The notes beneath the pieces were generated by a model. That model did not search any database. It was not told the DNA's origin and worked only from the letters and a program-made list of their open reading frames with translations. Below, in pieces: positions 10,746-17,670 of a stretch of 64,000 nucleotides of DNA; position 1 is the first letter of the stretch, and each line of letters starts with the position of its first letter. The stretch spans positions 12,677-76,676 of the forward strand of contig CALOBA010000017.1 in the NCBI GenBank assembly GCA_942491465.1. The letters are read 5' to 3'. This DNA is from CALOBA01 sp942491465 (GTDB lineage: Bacteria; Pseudomonadota; Gammaproteobacteria; Chromatiales; Chromatiaceae). Position numbers and translations under genes: made by a program.

Positions 10746-11477
10746 ATGAGCACCGCCACCACCGAAGACCCCCGCCGCGCCGAGCGTCGCCGCGGTATCC
10801 CGACCACGCGACGCACCGCCGTCTATGTCTACCAGGCGCCGCTGCGGGCCTGGCACTGGATCAATGCCCTGTCCATCACGGTGCTGGCCATCAGCGGATG
10901 GTTCATCGCCAACCCGCTGCCGACCATGACCGGCGAGGCCAGCGATCACTTCGTCATGGGCTACATCCGTTTCGCCCACTTCGCCGCCGCCTACGTCTTC
11001 GCCGTCGGCTTCCTGTTCCGGCTCTACTGGGCCTTCGCCGGCAACCGCTACGCCCGGCAGCTGTTCACGCTGCCGTTTTGGCGGCGCTCGTTCTGGGCCG
11101 AGTTGCTGCACGAGCTGCGCTGGTACGCCTTCCTGGAGCCCGAGCCGATGAAATACTACGGCCACAACCCCCTGGCGCACCTATTCATGGTCGTCATCAT
11201 CACCGTCGGCGGACTGGTCATGATGGTCACCGGCTTTGCGTTGTATTCCGAGCAGACGGGGCTCGGCAGCTGGCAGGATCAACTCTTCGGCTGGGTCATC
11301 CCGCTGGTGGGCCAGAGCCAAGACGTGCGCATCTGGCACCACTGGGGCATGTGGGTCATCGTCGTCTTCGTCATGCTGCACGTCTACACCGCCATCCGCG
11401 AGGACGTCATCTCACGCCAGAGCCTGCTCAGCACCATGGTCAGCGGCTGGCGGCTGTTCAAGGACGACCGGCCGTAA
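10746..11477 (+). CDS. hupC: Ni/Fe-hydrogenase b-type cytochrome subunit
   Basis: 243 aa membrane cytochrome b that takes electrons from HupS and passes them to quinone. The ATG at 10746 is chosen because the frame further upstream runs only through the hexamer repeat. After a short charged N-terminus comes VYVYQAPLRAWHWINAL, a typical first-helix entry with a heme-ligand His, then ISGWFIANPLP. Further transmembrane segments lie near LAHLFMVVIITVGGLVMMVTG and HHWGMWVIVVFVMLHVYTAIRED, the latter carrying the conserved His residues. Four transmembrane helices are expected, as in HyaC/HupC. It is the third gene of the hydrogenase operon, separated from hupL by the repeat tract, which might reduce read-through. 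Confidence 0.94.
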   Translation: MSTATTEDPRRAERRRGIPTTRRTAVYVYQAPLRAWHWINALSITVLAISGWFIANPLPTMTGEASDHFVMGYIRFAHFAAAYVFAVGFLFRLYWAFAGNRYARQLFTLPFWRRSFWAELLHELRWYAFLEPEPMKYYGHNPLAHLFMVVIITVGGLVMMVTGFALYSEQTGLGSWQDQLFGWVIPLVGQSQDVRIWHHWGMWVIVVFVMLHVYTAIREDVISRQSLLSTMVSGWRLFKDDRP

Positions 11478-11677
11478 CGGTGGGATGCGACAGAAGATGA
11501 ACCGCAGCAACACAGCGGCGCAGAGCCCGCGCAGAGCAACATCCAGGATCAGTCCTCCATCCGCACCTTCTCCGCGCATCTGCGTCGTTGCGGCTAATCA
11601 TTACGGGGCGGCGATGCCTGATCGAAGACCTGCTACATCGATACAGGGCAGGGCGTCAAATACGGGAGGATACCCGG

Positions 11678-12247
11678 ATGCTGAATGAGGCTCCCGCGGT
11701 GCTGGTACTCGGCATCGGCAACCTCCTCTGGGCCGACGAGGGCTTTGGGGTGCGCTGCATCGAGGCCATGGCCGAACGCTGGCGTTTTCCGGGGCACGTC
11801 ACGTTGCTCGACGGCGGCACCCAGGGCCTGTATCTGACTGACCGCGTGCGCGCCGCCGACGTGCTGATCGTCTTCGATGCCGTCGACTACGGCCTGGAGC
11901 CGGGGACCATCAAGCGCGTCGAAGGCGACGAGGTCCCGAGCTTCCTCGGTGCCAAAAAGATGAGCCTGCACCAGACCGGATTCCAAGAGGTGCTGGCCAC
12001 CGCCGCACTGCTCGACGACTCCCCCGAGCGGCTGCTGCTGATCGGCTGCCAGCCCGAAGAACTGGACGACTACGGCGGCAGCCTACGCCCCCTGGTCCGC
12101 GCCGCCATCGAACCGGCCCTGGCGCTGGCGCTGGAATATCTTGCCGAGCTGGGCATCCGCCCCCTACCACGGGACGGCACCGAACAGGAGAGCGCCACGC
12201 CCCACCACGCCCTGGGACTTGCCGCCTACGAGACCAGGCATCCCTGA
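11678..12247 (+). CDS. hupD: Hydrogenase maturation endopeptidase
   Basis: 189 aa nickel-dependent protease that trims the C-terminus of HupL after metal insertion. The start ATG at 11678 has GGGAGGA at 11664-11670. It opens LVLGIGNLLWADEGFGV, and the three metal ligands known from HybD fall at Glu21, Asp67 (FDAVDYG) and His98 (MSLHQTG), each offset by exactly five residues from HybD Glu16, Asp62 and His93. Cytoplasmic. A 200-nt gap after hupC (11478-11677) contains no recognisable gene. It is the last gene before a lower-GC island on the opposite strand and has no obvious terminator. Confidence 0.94.
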   Translation: MLNEAPAVLVLGIGNLLWADEGFGVRCIEAMAERWRFPGHVTLLDGGTQGLYLTDRVRAADVLIVFDAVDYGLEPGTIKRVEGDEVPSFLGAKKMSLHQTGFQEVLATAALLDDSPERLLLIGCQPEELDDYGGSLRPLVRAAIEPALALALEYLAELGIRPLPRDGTEQESATPHHALGLAAYETRHP

Positions 12248-12278
12248 AGATTCAATAAATAGTGAATATAGTAAACTG

Positions 12279-12485
12279 TCACCGTATTTCTAGCATTTCG
12301 TGTTCTTGAGCATAGGACCTGAGCGCCTGGTTCACAGCTTCCGCGCTTGGGAATATTGCGCTCAACTCGGGATCTATCGGGACTACATTAGTGCCAGCCC
12401 GATAACGGGTAGCGTATTTTCCCCGAACCCCTGACTTAATCAACTCAGGGGGATACTCGGGGCGCAATTCTATTTCATTGCTCAT
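12279..12485 (-). CDS. Small protein downstream of BrnT-like toxin, probable antitoxin
   Basis: 68 aa, starting inside the end of the BrnT-like frame (11-nt overlap), the arrangement typical of a toxin-antitoxin pair. The sequence (MSNEIELRPEYPPELI..., VVPIDPELSAIFPSAEAVNQALR) does not look like the usual BrnA antitoxin, which begins with a basic region and carries a ribbon-helix-helix. It has no clear DNA-binding motif. Its only support as an antitoxin is position. Base composition is lower in GC than the hydrogenase genes beside it. The alternative is an unrelated small protein fused by chance to the locus. Confidence 0.55.
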   Translation of the reverse strand: MSNEIELRPEYPPELIKSGVRGKYATRYRAGTNVVPIDPELSAIFPSAEAVNQALRSYAQEHEMLEIR

Positions 12486-12744
12486 AGGCTTTGCGTTCAG
12501 CCGCTGTCATGCGGTGGGCGGAGATGATACGGATAGCGTCTGATTCCTACGTGAACGATACTGCGAGGGCCTTCCCAGAGAGGCTCTTGCCAAATATCAG
12601 GTAACGAGCTTCCCCGTAAGAGTTGTCCGGGTCGGAAATACACGAGGACAAGTCATCGCCAAAAACCTCGGTAGCCTCCGAGAAGCATATCCTATGCTTC
12701 TGCCAATTTGCTGCGGCTTTGTGTTCATCCCAGTCGAAGAACAT
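12475..12744 (-). pseudogene. brnT: BrnT-type toxin interrupted by an in-frame TAG
   Basis: Starting at the ATG at 12744, the protein begins MFFDWDEHKAAANWQKH and continues FSEATEVFGDD, DPDNSYGEARYLIFGKS, the classic BrnT pattern (ribonuclease toxin of about 90 aa). A TAG at 12547-12549 stops it at 65 residues, but the same frame goes on as ESDAIRIISAHRMTAAERKAYEQ, the expected BrnT C-terminus, to a TGA at 12475-12477. One substitution explains the break, so the toxin is probably disabled, unless the TAG is read through or is a sequencing error. It overlaps the next small gene by 11 nt. Confidence 0.8.
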
Positions 12745-12779
12745 TGGGTCAGTTTGTCATGGTGAGCTAACGCCAGCGC

Positions 12780-13130
12780 TCAACCGCGCGAGGCACGAGC
12801 GTCGGTTGGAGCGCCTTGTTGGGCATGATTTGGGATATGTACAGCTTCCGCATGCAGCTTTAGACCTAGCGCTGTCATGACCTTAAGGATTGTGTCAAAC
12901 CCCGGAGTCCGTTCGCCCGAAAGCGCTTTATATAGGCTTTCACGTGACACGCCAGCATCACGTGCCACCTGCGACATGCCTCTTGCACGGGCAATATCAC
13001 CAAGGGCCTTCGCAATAAAAGCTGCGTCACCTTCTGCCTCTTCCATGCAGGCTTCCAGGTATGCCGCCATTTCTTCAGGCGTACGGAGATGCTCAGCTAC
13101 ATCGTAGCGAGTCGTGACTGTCTTTTTCAT
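12780..13130 (-). CDS. HigA-like addiction module antidote protein
   Basis: 116 aa helix-turn-helix antitoxin. The core (YLEACMEEAEGDAAFIAKALGDIARARG, then MSQVARDAGVSRESLYKALSG) matches the addiction-module antidote family, whose helix-turn-helix both represses the operon and is next to the toxin-binding region. It lies 8 nt downstream of the RelE/ParE-like toxin gene, so the order is toxin first, as in higBA. The C-terminal tail (HIPNHAQQGAPTDARASRG) is longer than usual and may be extra coding sequence. It is part of the lower-GC island after hupD. Confidence 0.85.
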   Translation of the reverse strand: MKKTVTTRYDVAEHLRTPEEMAAYLEACMEEAEGDAAFIAKALGDIARARGMSQVARDAGVSRESLYKALSGERTPGFDTILKVMTALGLKLHAEAVHIPNHAQQGAPTDARASRG

Positions 13131-13138
13131 GGGTAATC

Positions 13139-13429
13139 CTACAGATTCCGGGCGAGACGTAGCGCGGCCTTTATATCCCTTGACTGGCTGCTTTTGTCAC
13201 CGCCAGCCAACAAGATCACAAACTCACGCCCTTGCTGCTTGTAGTACACCCGGTAACCGGGGCCGTAGTTGATACGCAACTCAGAGACTCCTTCACCTAC
13301 TGGCTCGGCGTCTCCCCGGTTCCCTGCTGCCAAGCGCTCGACTCTCGCCAAAACTCGGGCACGAGCACGAATATCGCGCAACCCATCGAGCCACTTGACA
13401 TAGACCTCCGTTTTGCGAACCTCCATCAT
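13139..13429 (-). CDS. RelE/ParE-family (HigB-like) toxin
   Basis: A 96-97 aa protein beginning MMEVRKTEVYVKWLDGLRD; the two adjacent ATGs at 13429 and 13426 are the likely starts, and the upstream extension (MTGCSRRATLG) looks non-coding. The body ARARVLARVERLAAGNRGDAEPVGEGVSELRI, GPGYRVYYKQQG and ILLAGGDKSSQSRDI matches the phage-derived Gp49/HigB-type branch of the RelE/ParE fold, which usually cleaves mRNA on the ribosome. It precedes its antidote gene on the same strand, with the pair probably autorepressed. This pair appears intact, unlike the BrnT locus next to it. Confidence 0.85.
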   Translation of the reverse strand: MMEVRKTEVYVKWLDGLRDIRARARVLARVERLAAGNRGDAEPVGEGVSELRINYGPGYRVYYKQQGREFVILLAGGDKSSQSRDIKAALRLARNL

Positions 13430-13535
13430 GCGACCAAGTGTAGCCCTGCGGCTACATCCTGTCAATCGCCATTATGTGCCCAGGCGTCGCAGCTTGTGCA
13501 CTTGTTGGGTATCTTTTCATTCATCGATTAGAGAA

Positions 13536-14260
13536 AAGGGTTCTGACCCTGATGTATCCCGCTGACCCCGTTTGGCCACGGGCAAAAGGAACGACCTGCC
13601 CCGTTCTGGTTCTGGGTTAGGAAAAAGGAAAGACCTGACCCCGTTTCCCTGCTTCGCACACCCGACCTCGGGGCGTCAAGCTTCGCGGTGGTCAGTCAGC
13701 AATTCCCGCCGACCCAGCGAAGGCCGCGGGGGGGGGGATATAGGGGACGCACCACAGATAATGGTGCGTGATCGGCAGGCCCGCCCAGACATCCAGAGCC
13801 GATGGAGTTTGGGCGACGTCGCGTTCGAGTCGAGTTCGACGACGACGCGTGCTGATCGCCTAGGGTGCGGCGCTACGCCCGAGAGCGCGGTGTCGGTTTG
13901 ACCAGTCACGGCAGCATGACGTGCTTCCTCGACTCATCGCACCAATGGGCCGGGAACTCAGCCCCACGGACCCGGCGCCGGCGCCGGATTTCGTCGGCCA
14001 GCTTTTGACGCCATTCGCCGTGCCGCGGGTGTCAGGGGATGCGGCCCTGCTGGTTCGCCAGCGGGGTGCAGGGTCAGGTCTCACACGTAACAGCATTGGC
14101 GTAGCGTGTCGTGTGCAGTGTGATACCTGACCCCGTTCCCTCTTGGTTAGGCAAAAGGAAAGACCTGACCCCGTTCCCGTGCCCCGTTCCCTGGTGATCA
14201 GTGACCCCGTTCCCAGTGCGCCCCGCCCGTTCGTCGCCAAAGGAAAGACCTGACCCCGTC
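13536..14260. repeat. Dispersed AAAGGAAAGACCTGACCCCGTT-type motifs
   Basis: The motif GGAAAGACCTGACCCCGT occurs, with variants, at about 13586, 13626, 14157 and 14240, plus shorter copies (ACCTGACCCCGTTCCC at about 14125, TGACCCCGTT at about 14202). All are in the same orientation. They resemble the degenerate ends seen around REP-associated tyrosine (IS200-like) transposase genes in other gammaproteobacteria, which is from memory and not checked. Between them (13650-14120) no convincing gene is visible, only scrambled frames, so this may be the remains of a decayed element. The span 13430-14378 otherwise contains nothing I can name. Confidence 0.6.
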
Positions 14261-14378
14261 CTGCGACCTACCCCTTCCCCTGTTCGAGCCGTCCCGTGCC
14301 CCGCCCGTTCCCCGCTCAATTATAAACGATTGTGACTTTACTTTCGAGCGGCTTAGTAGCTCGGGCTACTGGTTTAAA

Positions 14379-14885
14379 TCACATCTGCAGAAACTGATAT
14401 GTGCGGCTTGCATCTCGCAACTGCGAAATGGACTGGTTGTCGCACCCAACACTAGATTTATCATCGCCTTGACGGTCATAGAATGATCCGTCTGCTGAGA
14501 ACCTCACGTAGCGATATTCTTCTGGATAAACCTGAACGTACCAAGCAAAGCCCTTGCCGTCTGTGGGATAGCCATGCAGAACGAAAAATGCACCCCAAGG
14601 GATGCCACAGTTGATCGCATGGGGCCAGCTTCCACTGACACTAACGACGGATTCTATCTGTTTTTGTCGCGCGATTACGTCTTCTATTCTGGCCTGGCTA
14701 TCTTGCTCAAGGCCCTCAATCAGCGTTTTGCGATATGCTTCGTTATTGACAATATGGAATGCCAGCTCGTGGAGTTGGCTTTCAGCTATGTTTCTTTCAA
14801 GGAGGCCGAGAGATGAAACGGAAATATAACCGATGAGCCCTGTTATTATTGCCCCGACTACAGCGCCAATTATTGCACTTTTCAC
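14379..14885 (-). CDS. Hypothetical protein with N-terminal membrane anchor
   Basis: 168 aa. The N-terminus MKSAIIGAVVGAIITGLIGYISVSSLGLL is one hydrophobic segment, then a helical, charged stretch (residues about 30-80, ending EDVIARQKQIESVV) likely to be a coiled coil, and a C-terminal domain with aromatic and Gly residues (AINCGIPWGAFFVLHGYPTDGKGFAWYVQVYPEEYRYVRFS). It is probably anchored in the inner membrane with the rest outside. GC is clearly lower than the flanking genes, suggesting recent arrival. I do not recognise the family. No operon partner is present; the repeats upstream at 14920-15136 are closest. Confidence 0.6.
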   Translation of the reverse strand: MKSAIIGAVVGAIITGLIGYISVSSLGLLERNIAESQLHELAFHIVNNEAYRKTLIEGLEQDSQARIEDVIARQKQIESVVSVSGSWPHAINCGIPWGAFFVLHGYPTDGKGFAWYVQVYPEEYRYVRFSADGSFYDRQGDDKSSVGCDNQSISQLRDASRTYQFLQM

Positions 14886-14919
14886 TACATCATGACTCCT
14901 ACGCTACGGCCCAACAATT

Positions 14920-15136
14920 GGTATCAAGGCCAAATCACCCTGATAAGTCGATATTAACCCAGCTTTCGGGCAAATTTGCAAGGGTTTCGGGCCCTCAGCC
15001 ACTTATCAAGGCAACTCTGCCCTGATAACCTGATATTTCCCGGCTTTTCGGGCAGATTTGCCTGATAATCCGGCTGTCACCGACTTATCAGGCAGGTTTG
15101 CCTTGATAAGTGGATATTGCCGGGATTTTCGGGCAC
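14920..15136. repeat. Three ~80-bp imperfect direct repeats, each with an inverted repeat
   Basis: Units start at about 14920, 15000 and 15082. Each contains an inverted pair TTATCA(A)GGCA...TGCC(C/T)TGATAA, followed by GATATT, then a CCCGGCTTTTCGGGCA-type segment. In the third unit the palindrome is almost perfect: ACTTATCAGGCA, GGTT, TGCCTTGATAAGT. Spacing and internal symmetry suggest a mobile miniature element or an array of protein-binding sites. The remainder of 14886-15316 holds no gene. Confidence 0.75.
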
Positions 15137-15316
15137 GGATGTTACGGTGGTGTTACGTGCCGCCGCAGCTTGCGAGGCTCGGGACCTGCGCTCTGGGGGC
15201 AGCGGCCGCCGCAAGATGTTGATCAAGGCCATGTTGCGCCGTTGGAGATGCGCCATCGTGGCAGGGGCAGTTCGGCGCAAGGGTGCGAGTGCGGACCCGC
15301 GGATCAACAGGGCAGC

Positions 15317-15344
15317 AAAAAAAAGCCGGCCACGGGGCCGGCTT
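15317..15344 (-). terminator. Rho-independent terminator of the DsrC-paralogue gene
   Basis: On the minus strand the sequence reads AAGCCGGCC, loop CCGT, GGCCGGCTT followed by a run of Ts (the A tract at 15317-15324). This is a 9-bp GC-rich stem with a U tract, 22 nt after the end of the gene at 15367. It closes the minus-strand sulfur-type block. Confidence 0.92.
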
Positions 15345-15366
15345 CGATACGCGCGGGGCGAGGGGA

Positions 15367-15705
15367 TCAGTAGCCGCCCTTGCGGGTGAGCTCCGGCAGG
15401 CCGGCGATCTTGGTGCCCTGCTTGGTGGGTGCCAGCGGGAAGAGCTGGTAGACCTCCTTGCTGGTGGGCTTCTTGCCCCACTTCTTGCCGATGTCCTTGA
15501 GCAGGGCGCGCTCCATGGGCTGGTTCTGGGCGTTGTTGTAGTACTCGTCGCGCAGGTAGTTGATGACGTCCCAGTGTTTTTCGGTCAGCTCGATGCCTTC
15601 GATGTCGGCTAGGGCCTTGGCGACGTCTTCGTCCCAGTCGCTCAGTTCGGCCAGGAAGCCGGTGGGGGTGGTCTCGATGGTCTTGCCATTTACTTCGATG
15701 GCCAT
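15367..15705 (-). CDS. DsrC/TusE-family paralogue lacking both redox cysteines (RspA-like)
   Basis: 112 aa from the ATG at 15705, preceded on the minus strand by GAGGAG. It matches DsrC across its length (MAIEVNGKTIETTPTGFLAEL, LTEKHWDVINYLRDEYY) but ends GTKIAGLPELTRKGGY. The positions of the two DsrC cysteines (CRYAG and the penultimate Cys) are Thr-Lys and absent, so it cannot carry a persulfide or trisulfide. Cysteine-less DsrC homologues have been grouped as RspA and suggested to be regulatory. A terminator follows. It is separated by 225 nt from the Cas6-like gene and may have its own promoter; an AT-rich stretch lies at about 15810-15850. Confidence 0.9.
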   Translation of the reverse strand: MAIEVNGKTIETTPTGFLAELSDWDEDVAKALADIEGIELTEKHWDVINYLRDEYYNNAQNQPMERALLKDIGKKWGKKPTSKEVYQLFPLAPTKQGTKIAGLPELTRKGGY

Positions 15706-15930
15706 AGTCGGGCTCCTCGTGTCGTGAAGTGCGGCGCGCGCTGGGGCGGGCCGACGGCTTGGTTGAATGAGGTGATCGGGCACCGGGTGTGGTCGGTGCC
15801 GCAACATCAGCGATCCAATAAACCGCGAATATTATTGAATTCTTACGTCTAGGTCACGCCGAAGTGGGGATTTTTTTGCGTTTGGCGGATGGGGGAGGGT
15901 GGCTGCAGGGCGGAGACCGCCCCGCACCCG

Positions 15931-16632
15931 TCAGCCCTGGGGCTTGGCGACGGCCTCGATCCCCTTGTGCGGGATGAAGATGCCGCAGCCCATGGTGCGA
16001 TGGGCGCCGAGGCCGCGGCGCTGGAGCAGCAGGGCCTCGTCGGGGGCGAGGTCGGCGAGCAGCAGGCTGCGGGTCTCGATGGGGCCGTCGGGGGTGTCGA
16101 GGGCGATGGTCTTGCCGCAGAGGGCCTTGCGGATGCGGATGCCGTGGCGGCGCAGCTCGGTGACGGCCCAGTCGAGGAAGGCGTCTTCGCCGAGATCCTC
16201 GACGGCGCCGGTGTCGGGGACGACGTGGCGGGCGAAGAGCGTGGTCTCGGTGCTCATGGGGCGCGGCTTGCCGGGGCCGATGGTCAGCGCGGAGCCGGCG
16301 ATGTCGAGGATCTGATCCTCCAGCGCCTGTTTGAGGTCGTCGATGCGCGCCTTGGGCACGCGGATGCCGAGCTTGGTTCGGCGTGAGAGGTGGATCTGCT
16401 CGCCGGTGCCGTGCTCGGGGCGCTCCCAGCCGTTTTGCGAGCCGGCGACGTGGATGCTGTGGATGGCGCCTTCGGGCTCGTCGGCGAGCCAGGGGGCGGC
16501 CGCCAGCACGGCCCGGGAGAGGGCGTAGGCGTGGTCCACGGGGATGGAGCGGCAGCGCAGCGAGAACATGACGTCGACGACGTCGTCGACGGGGGCAGGG
16601 TGCGCGTTCTGGTCGTCTTCTTGCCAGTACAT
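15931..16632 (-). CDS. Cas6/Cmx6-like RNA-endonuclease-fold protein, no CRISPR nearby
   Basis: 233 aa, start taken at the ATG 16632 (MYWQEDDQ), 8 nt after the preceding gene. Signs of the Cas6 (I-MYXAN Cmx6-type) family: VDVMFSLRCRSIPVDHAYALSRA at residues 19-41 with conserved His34, QNGWERP and LSRRTKLGIRVP in the middle, and near the end the glycine-rich loop GLGAHRTMGCG (Gly207, 209, 215 and 217), the GxG-x5-GxG pattern of Cas6. Cas6 normally binds and cuts CRISPR RNA repeats. No array, cas gene or spacer-like repeat occurs in this window. The gene sits with a DsrC paralogue and a TPR-like gene, so a role in RNA processing outside CRISPR is likely. Function unproven. Confidence 0.8.
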   Translation of the reverse strand: MYWQEDDQNAHPAPVDDVVDVMFSLRCRSIPVDHAYALSRAVLAAAPWLADEPEGAIHSIHVAGSQNGWERPEHGTGEQIHLSRRTKLGIRVPKARIDDLKQALEDQILDIAGSALTIGPGKPRPMSTETTLFARHVVPDTGAVEDLGEDAFLDWAVTELRRHGIRIRKALCGKTIALDTPDGPIETRSLLLADLAPDEALLLQRRGLGAHRTMGCGIFIPHKGIEAVAKPQG

Positions 16633-16640
16633 GGTTGGGC

Positions 16641-17357
16641 TCAGTTCAGCGGCAGCTGGGCCTGCAGGGCGTCGCGGTCGAACCACCAGTCGTCTTGGAC
16701 GAGGACGTCGACGACGTTGCGCAATCGCACCAGGAACTTGTCCGGCTCGCGCAGCTCCAGGCGGTCGCGCCAGAGGTCGAAGGCCTCTTGGCCCTCGATG
16801 CCGCTGTGGCGGCGGGCGACGTTGGCGAGTAGCTGCGACGTGAAGAACATCAGGTTGTCGCGGAGGGTGCCGTCGGCGCGAATGTCGGCCAGGAACAGCG
16901 CTGTGGTGGCGGCGATGGCGGCGCCGTCGGCGTCATCGGGGGTCTCTTCGATGACGTGGGAGAGCAGCTCGATGGACAGCTCGGGGTCGATGGGGTAGGT
17001 CACGGCGAGCCAGATGCCTTGCCCCAGGGCGCACAGCGACTCGGGCTGTTCGGCGCGGAACAGGACGTCGCAGCAGTCGGCGGCGCTCTCGAAGTCGCCC
17101 GAGGTGATGTAGCCGTCGAAGGCGTCGCGTCCCAGGGGCCAGGCCTCGGTACCGCGATCGAGACCGACCAGGGTGCGCGCCATCTGCAGCTTCAGGTCGG
17201 CGACCTTCGCCGCGTCGGCGCCGATCCGTTGCAGGGTCTCGAACTCTTCCTGGAGGGCGAGCAGGTGGGATTCCAGGGCCGCCGTTTCGGCCTGGCCGCC
17301 CACCGAATCGGCGGCGGTGTCGGCAAGGACGGCGTTGTTGATTGCGTAATGGTTCAT
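16641..17357 (-). CDS. Helical-repeat (TPR-like) protein of the Cas6-like block
   Basis: 238 aa; start at ATG 17357 (MNHYAINN), which has AGGAG just upstream, rather than the ATG at 17384. Almost entirely helical in appearance: residues about 25-55 (ESHLLALQEEFETLQRI) look coiled-coil, and later segments such as FDGYITSGDFESAADCCDVLF and SIELLSHVIEETP resemble TPR or SEL1-type helix pairs. It ends FLVRLRNVVDVLVQDDWWFDRDALQAQ. No enzyme motif, signal peptide or transmembrane segment. It lies 8 nt before the Cas6-like gene and 70 nt after a 63-aa gene on the same strand, so it is probably their partner or scaffold. I do not recognise a named family. Confidence 0.7.
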   Translation of the reverse strand: MNHYAINNAVLADTAADSVGGQAETAALESHLLALQEEFETLQRIGADAAKVADLKLQMARTLVGLDRGTEAWPLGRDAFDGYITSGDFESAADCCDVLFRAEQPESLCALGQGIWLAVTYPIDPELSIELLSHVIEETPDDADGAAIAATTALFLADIRADGTLRDNLMFFTSQLLANVARRHSGIEGQEAFDLWRDRLELREPDKFLVRLRNVVDVLVQDDWWFDRDALQAQLPLN

Positions 17358-17427
17358 GACTCCTGCCTCGGTCGTCGCACTCATGATTTTTGGTCGCGGA
17401 TCGTTATCGTTTGCGTTTGTTCGGTAC

Positions 17428-17619
17428 TTATCTGATTAGGCCGCTGAACGACGCTTCCAACCGGTCCTCCCAGTTTTCGGGCGTATCGTGGAAGGGGGGC
17501 TTGACGTCCATCCGAAAGAAGCGCTCGCCGCCGCGGGCCACGTCCTGCACGGCTTGGCAGAGGTCGTCGAAGGTTTCAAGGTCTTTACGAGAGACGAGGA
17601 TATCGCTGAGCTTCAACAT
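17428..17619 (-). CDS. 63-aa protein of the Cas6-like block
   Basis: 63 aa: MLKLSDILVSRKDLETFDD at the start and WEDRLEASFSGLIR at the end. It is short, acidic-basic mixed and has no cysteine beyond one in DLCQAV. The same strand and close spacing (51 nt after the TauD-like gene, 70 nt before the helical-repeat gene) support it as a real member of the block. Function unknown. Its length would also fit a small adaptor or antitoxin-like partner, but nothing in the sequence says so. Confidence 0.6.
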   Translation of the reverse strand: MLKLSDILVSRKDLETFDDLCQAVQDVARGGERFFRMDVKPPFHDTPENWEDRLEASFSGLIR

Positions 17620-17670
17620 CTGGTCGATCTTCCGGTGGTGGTCGGCGCTGGGGCAGCCCGGCGGGCGTAT

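Noticed and set aside
13660..14120. Transposase or helicase remnant between the repeated motifs
   Set aside because: No frame gives a recognisable motif on either strand, so no coding call is made.
14920..15136. Integron attC-like sites
   Set aside because: No GTTRRRY/RYYYAAC core pairs and no integrase nearby.
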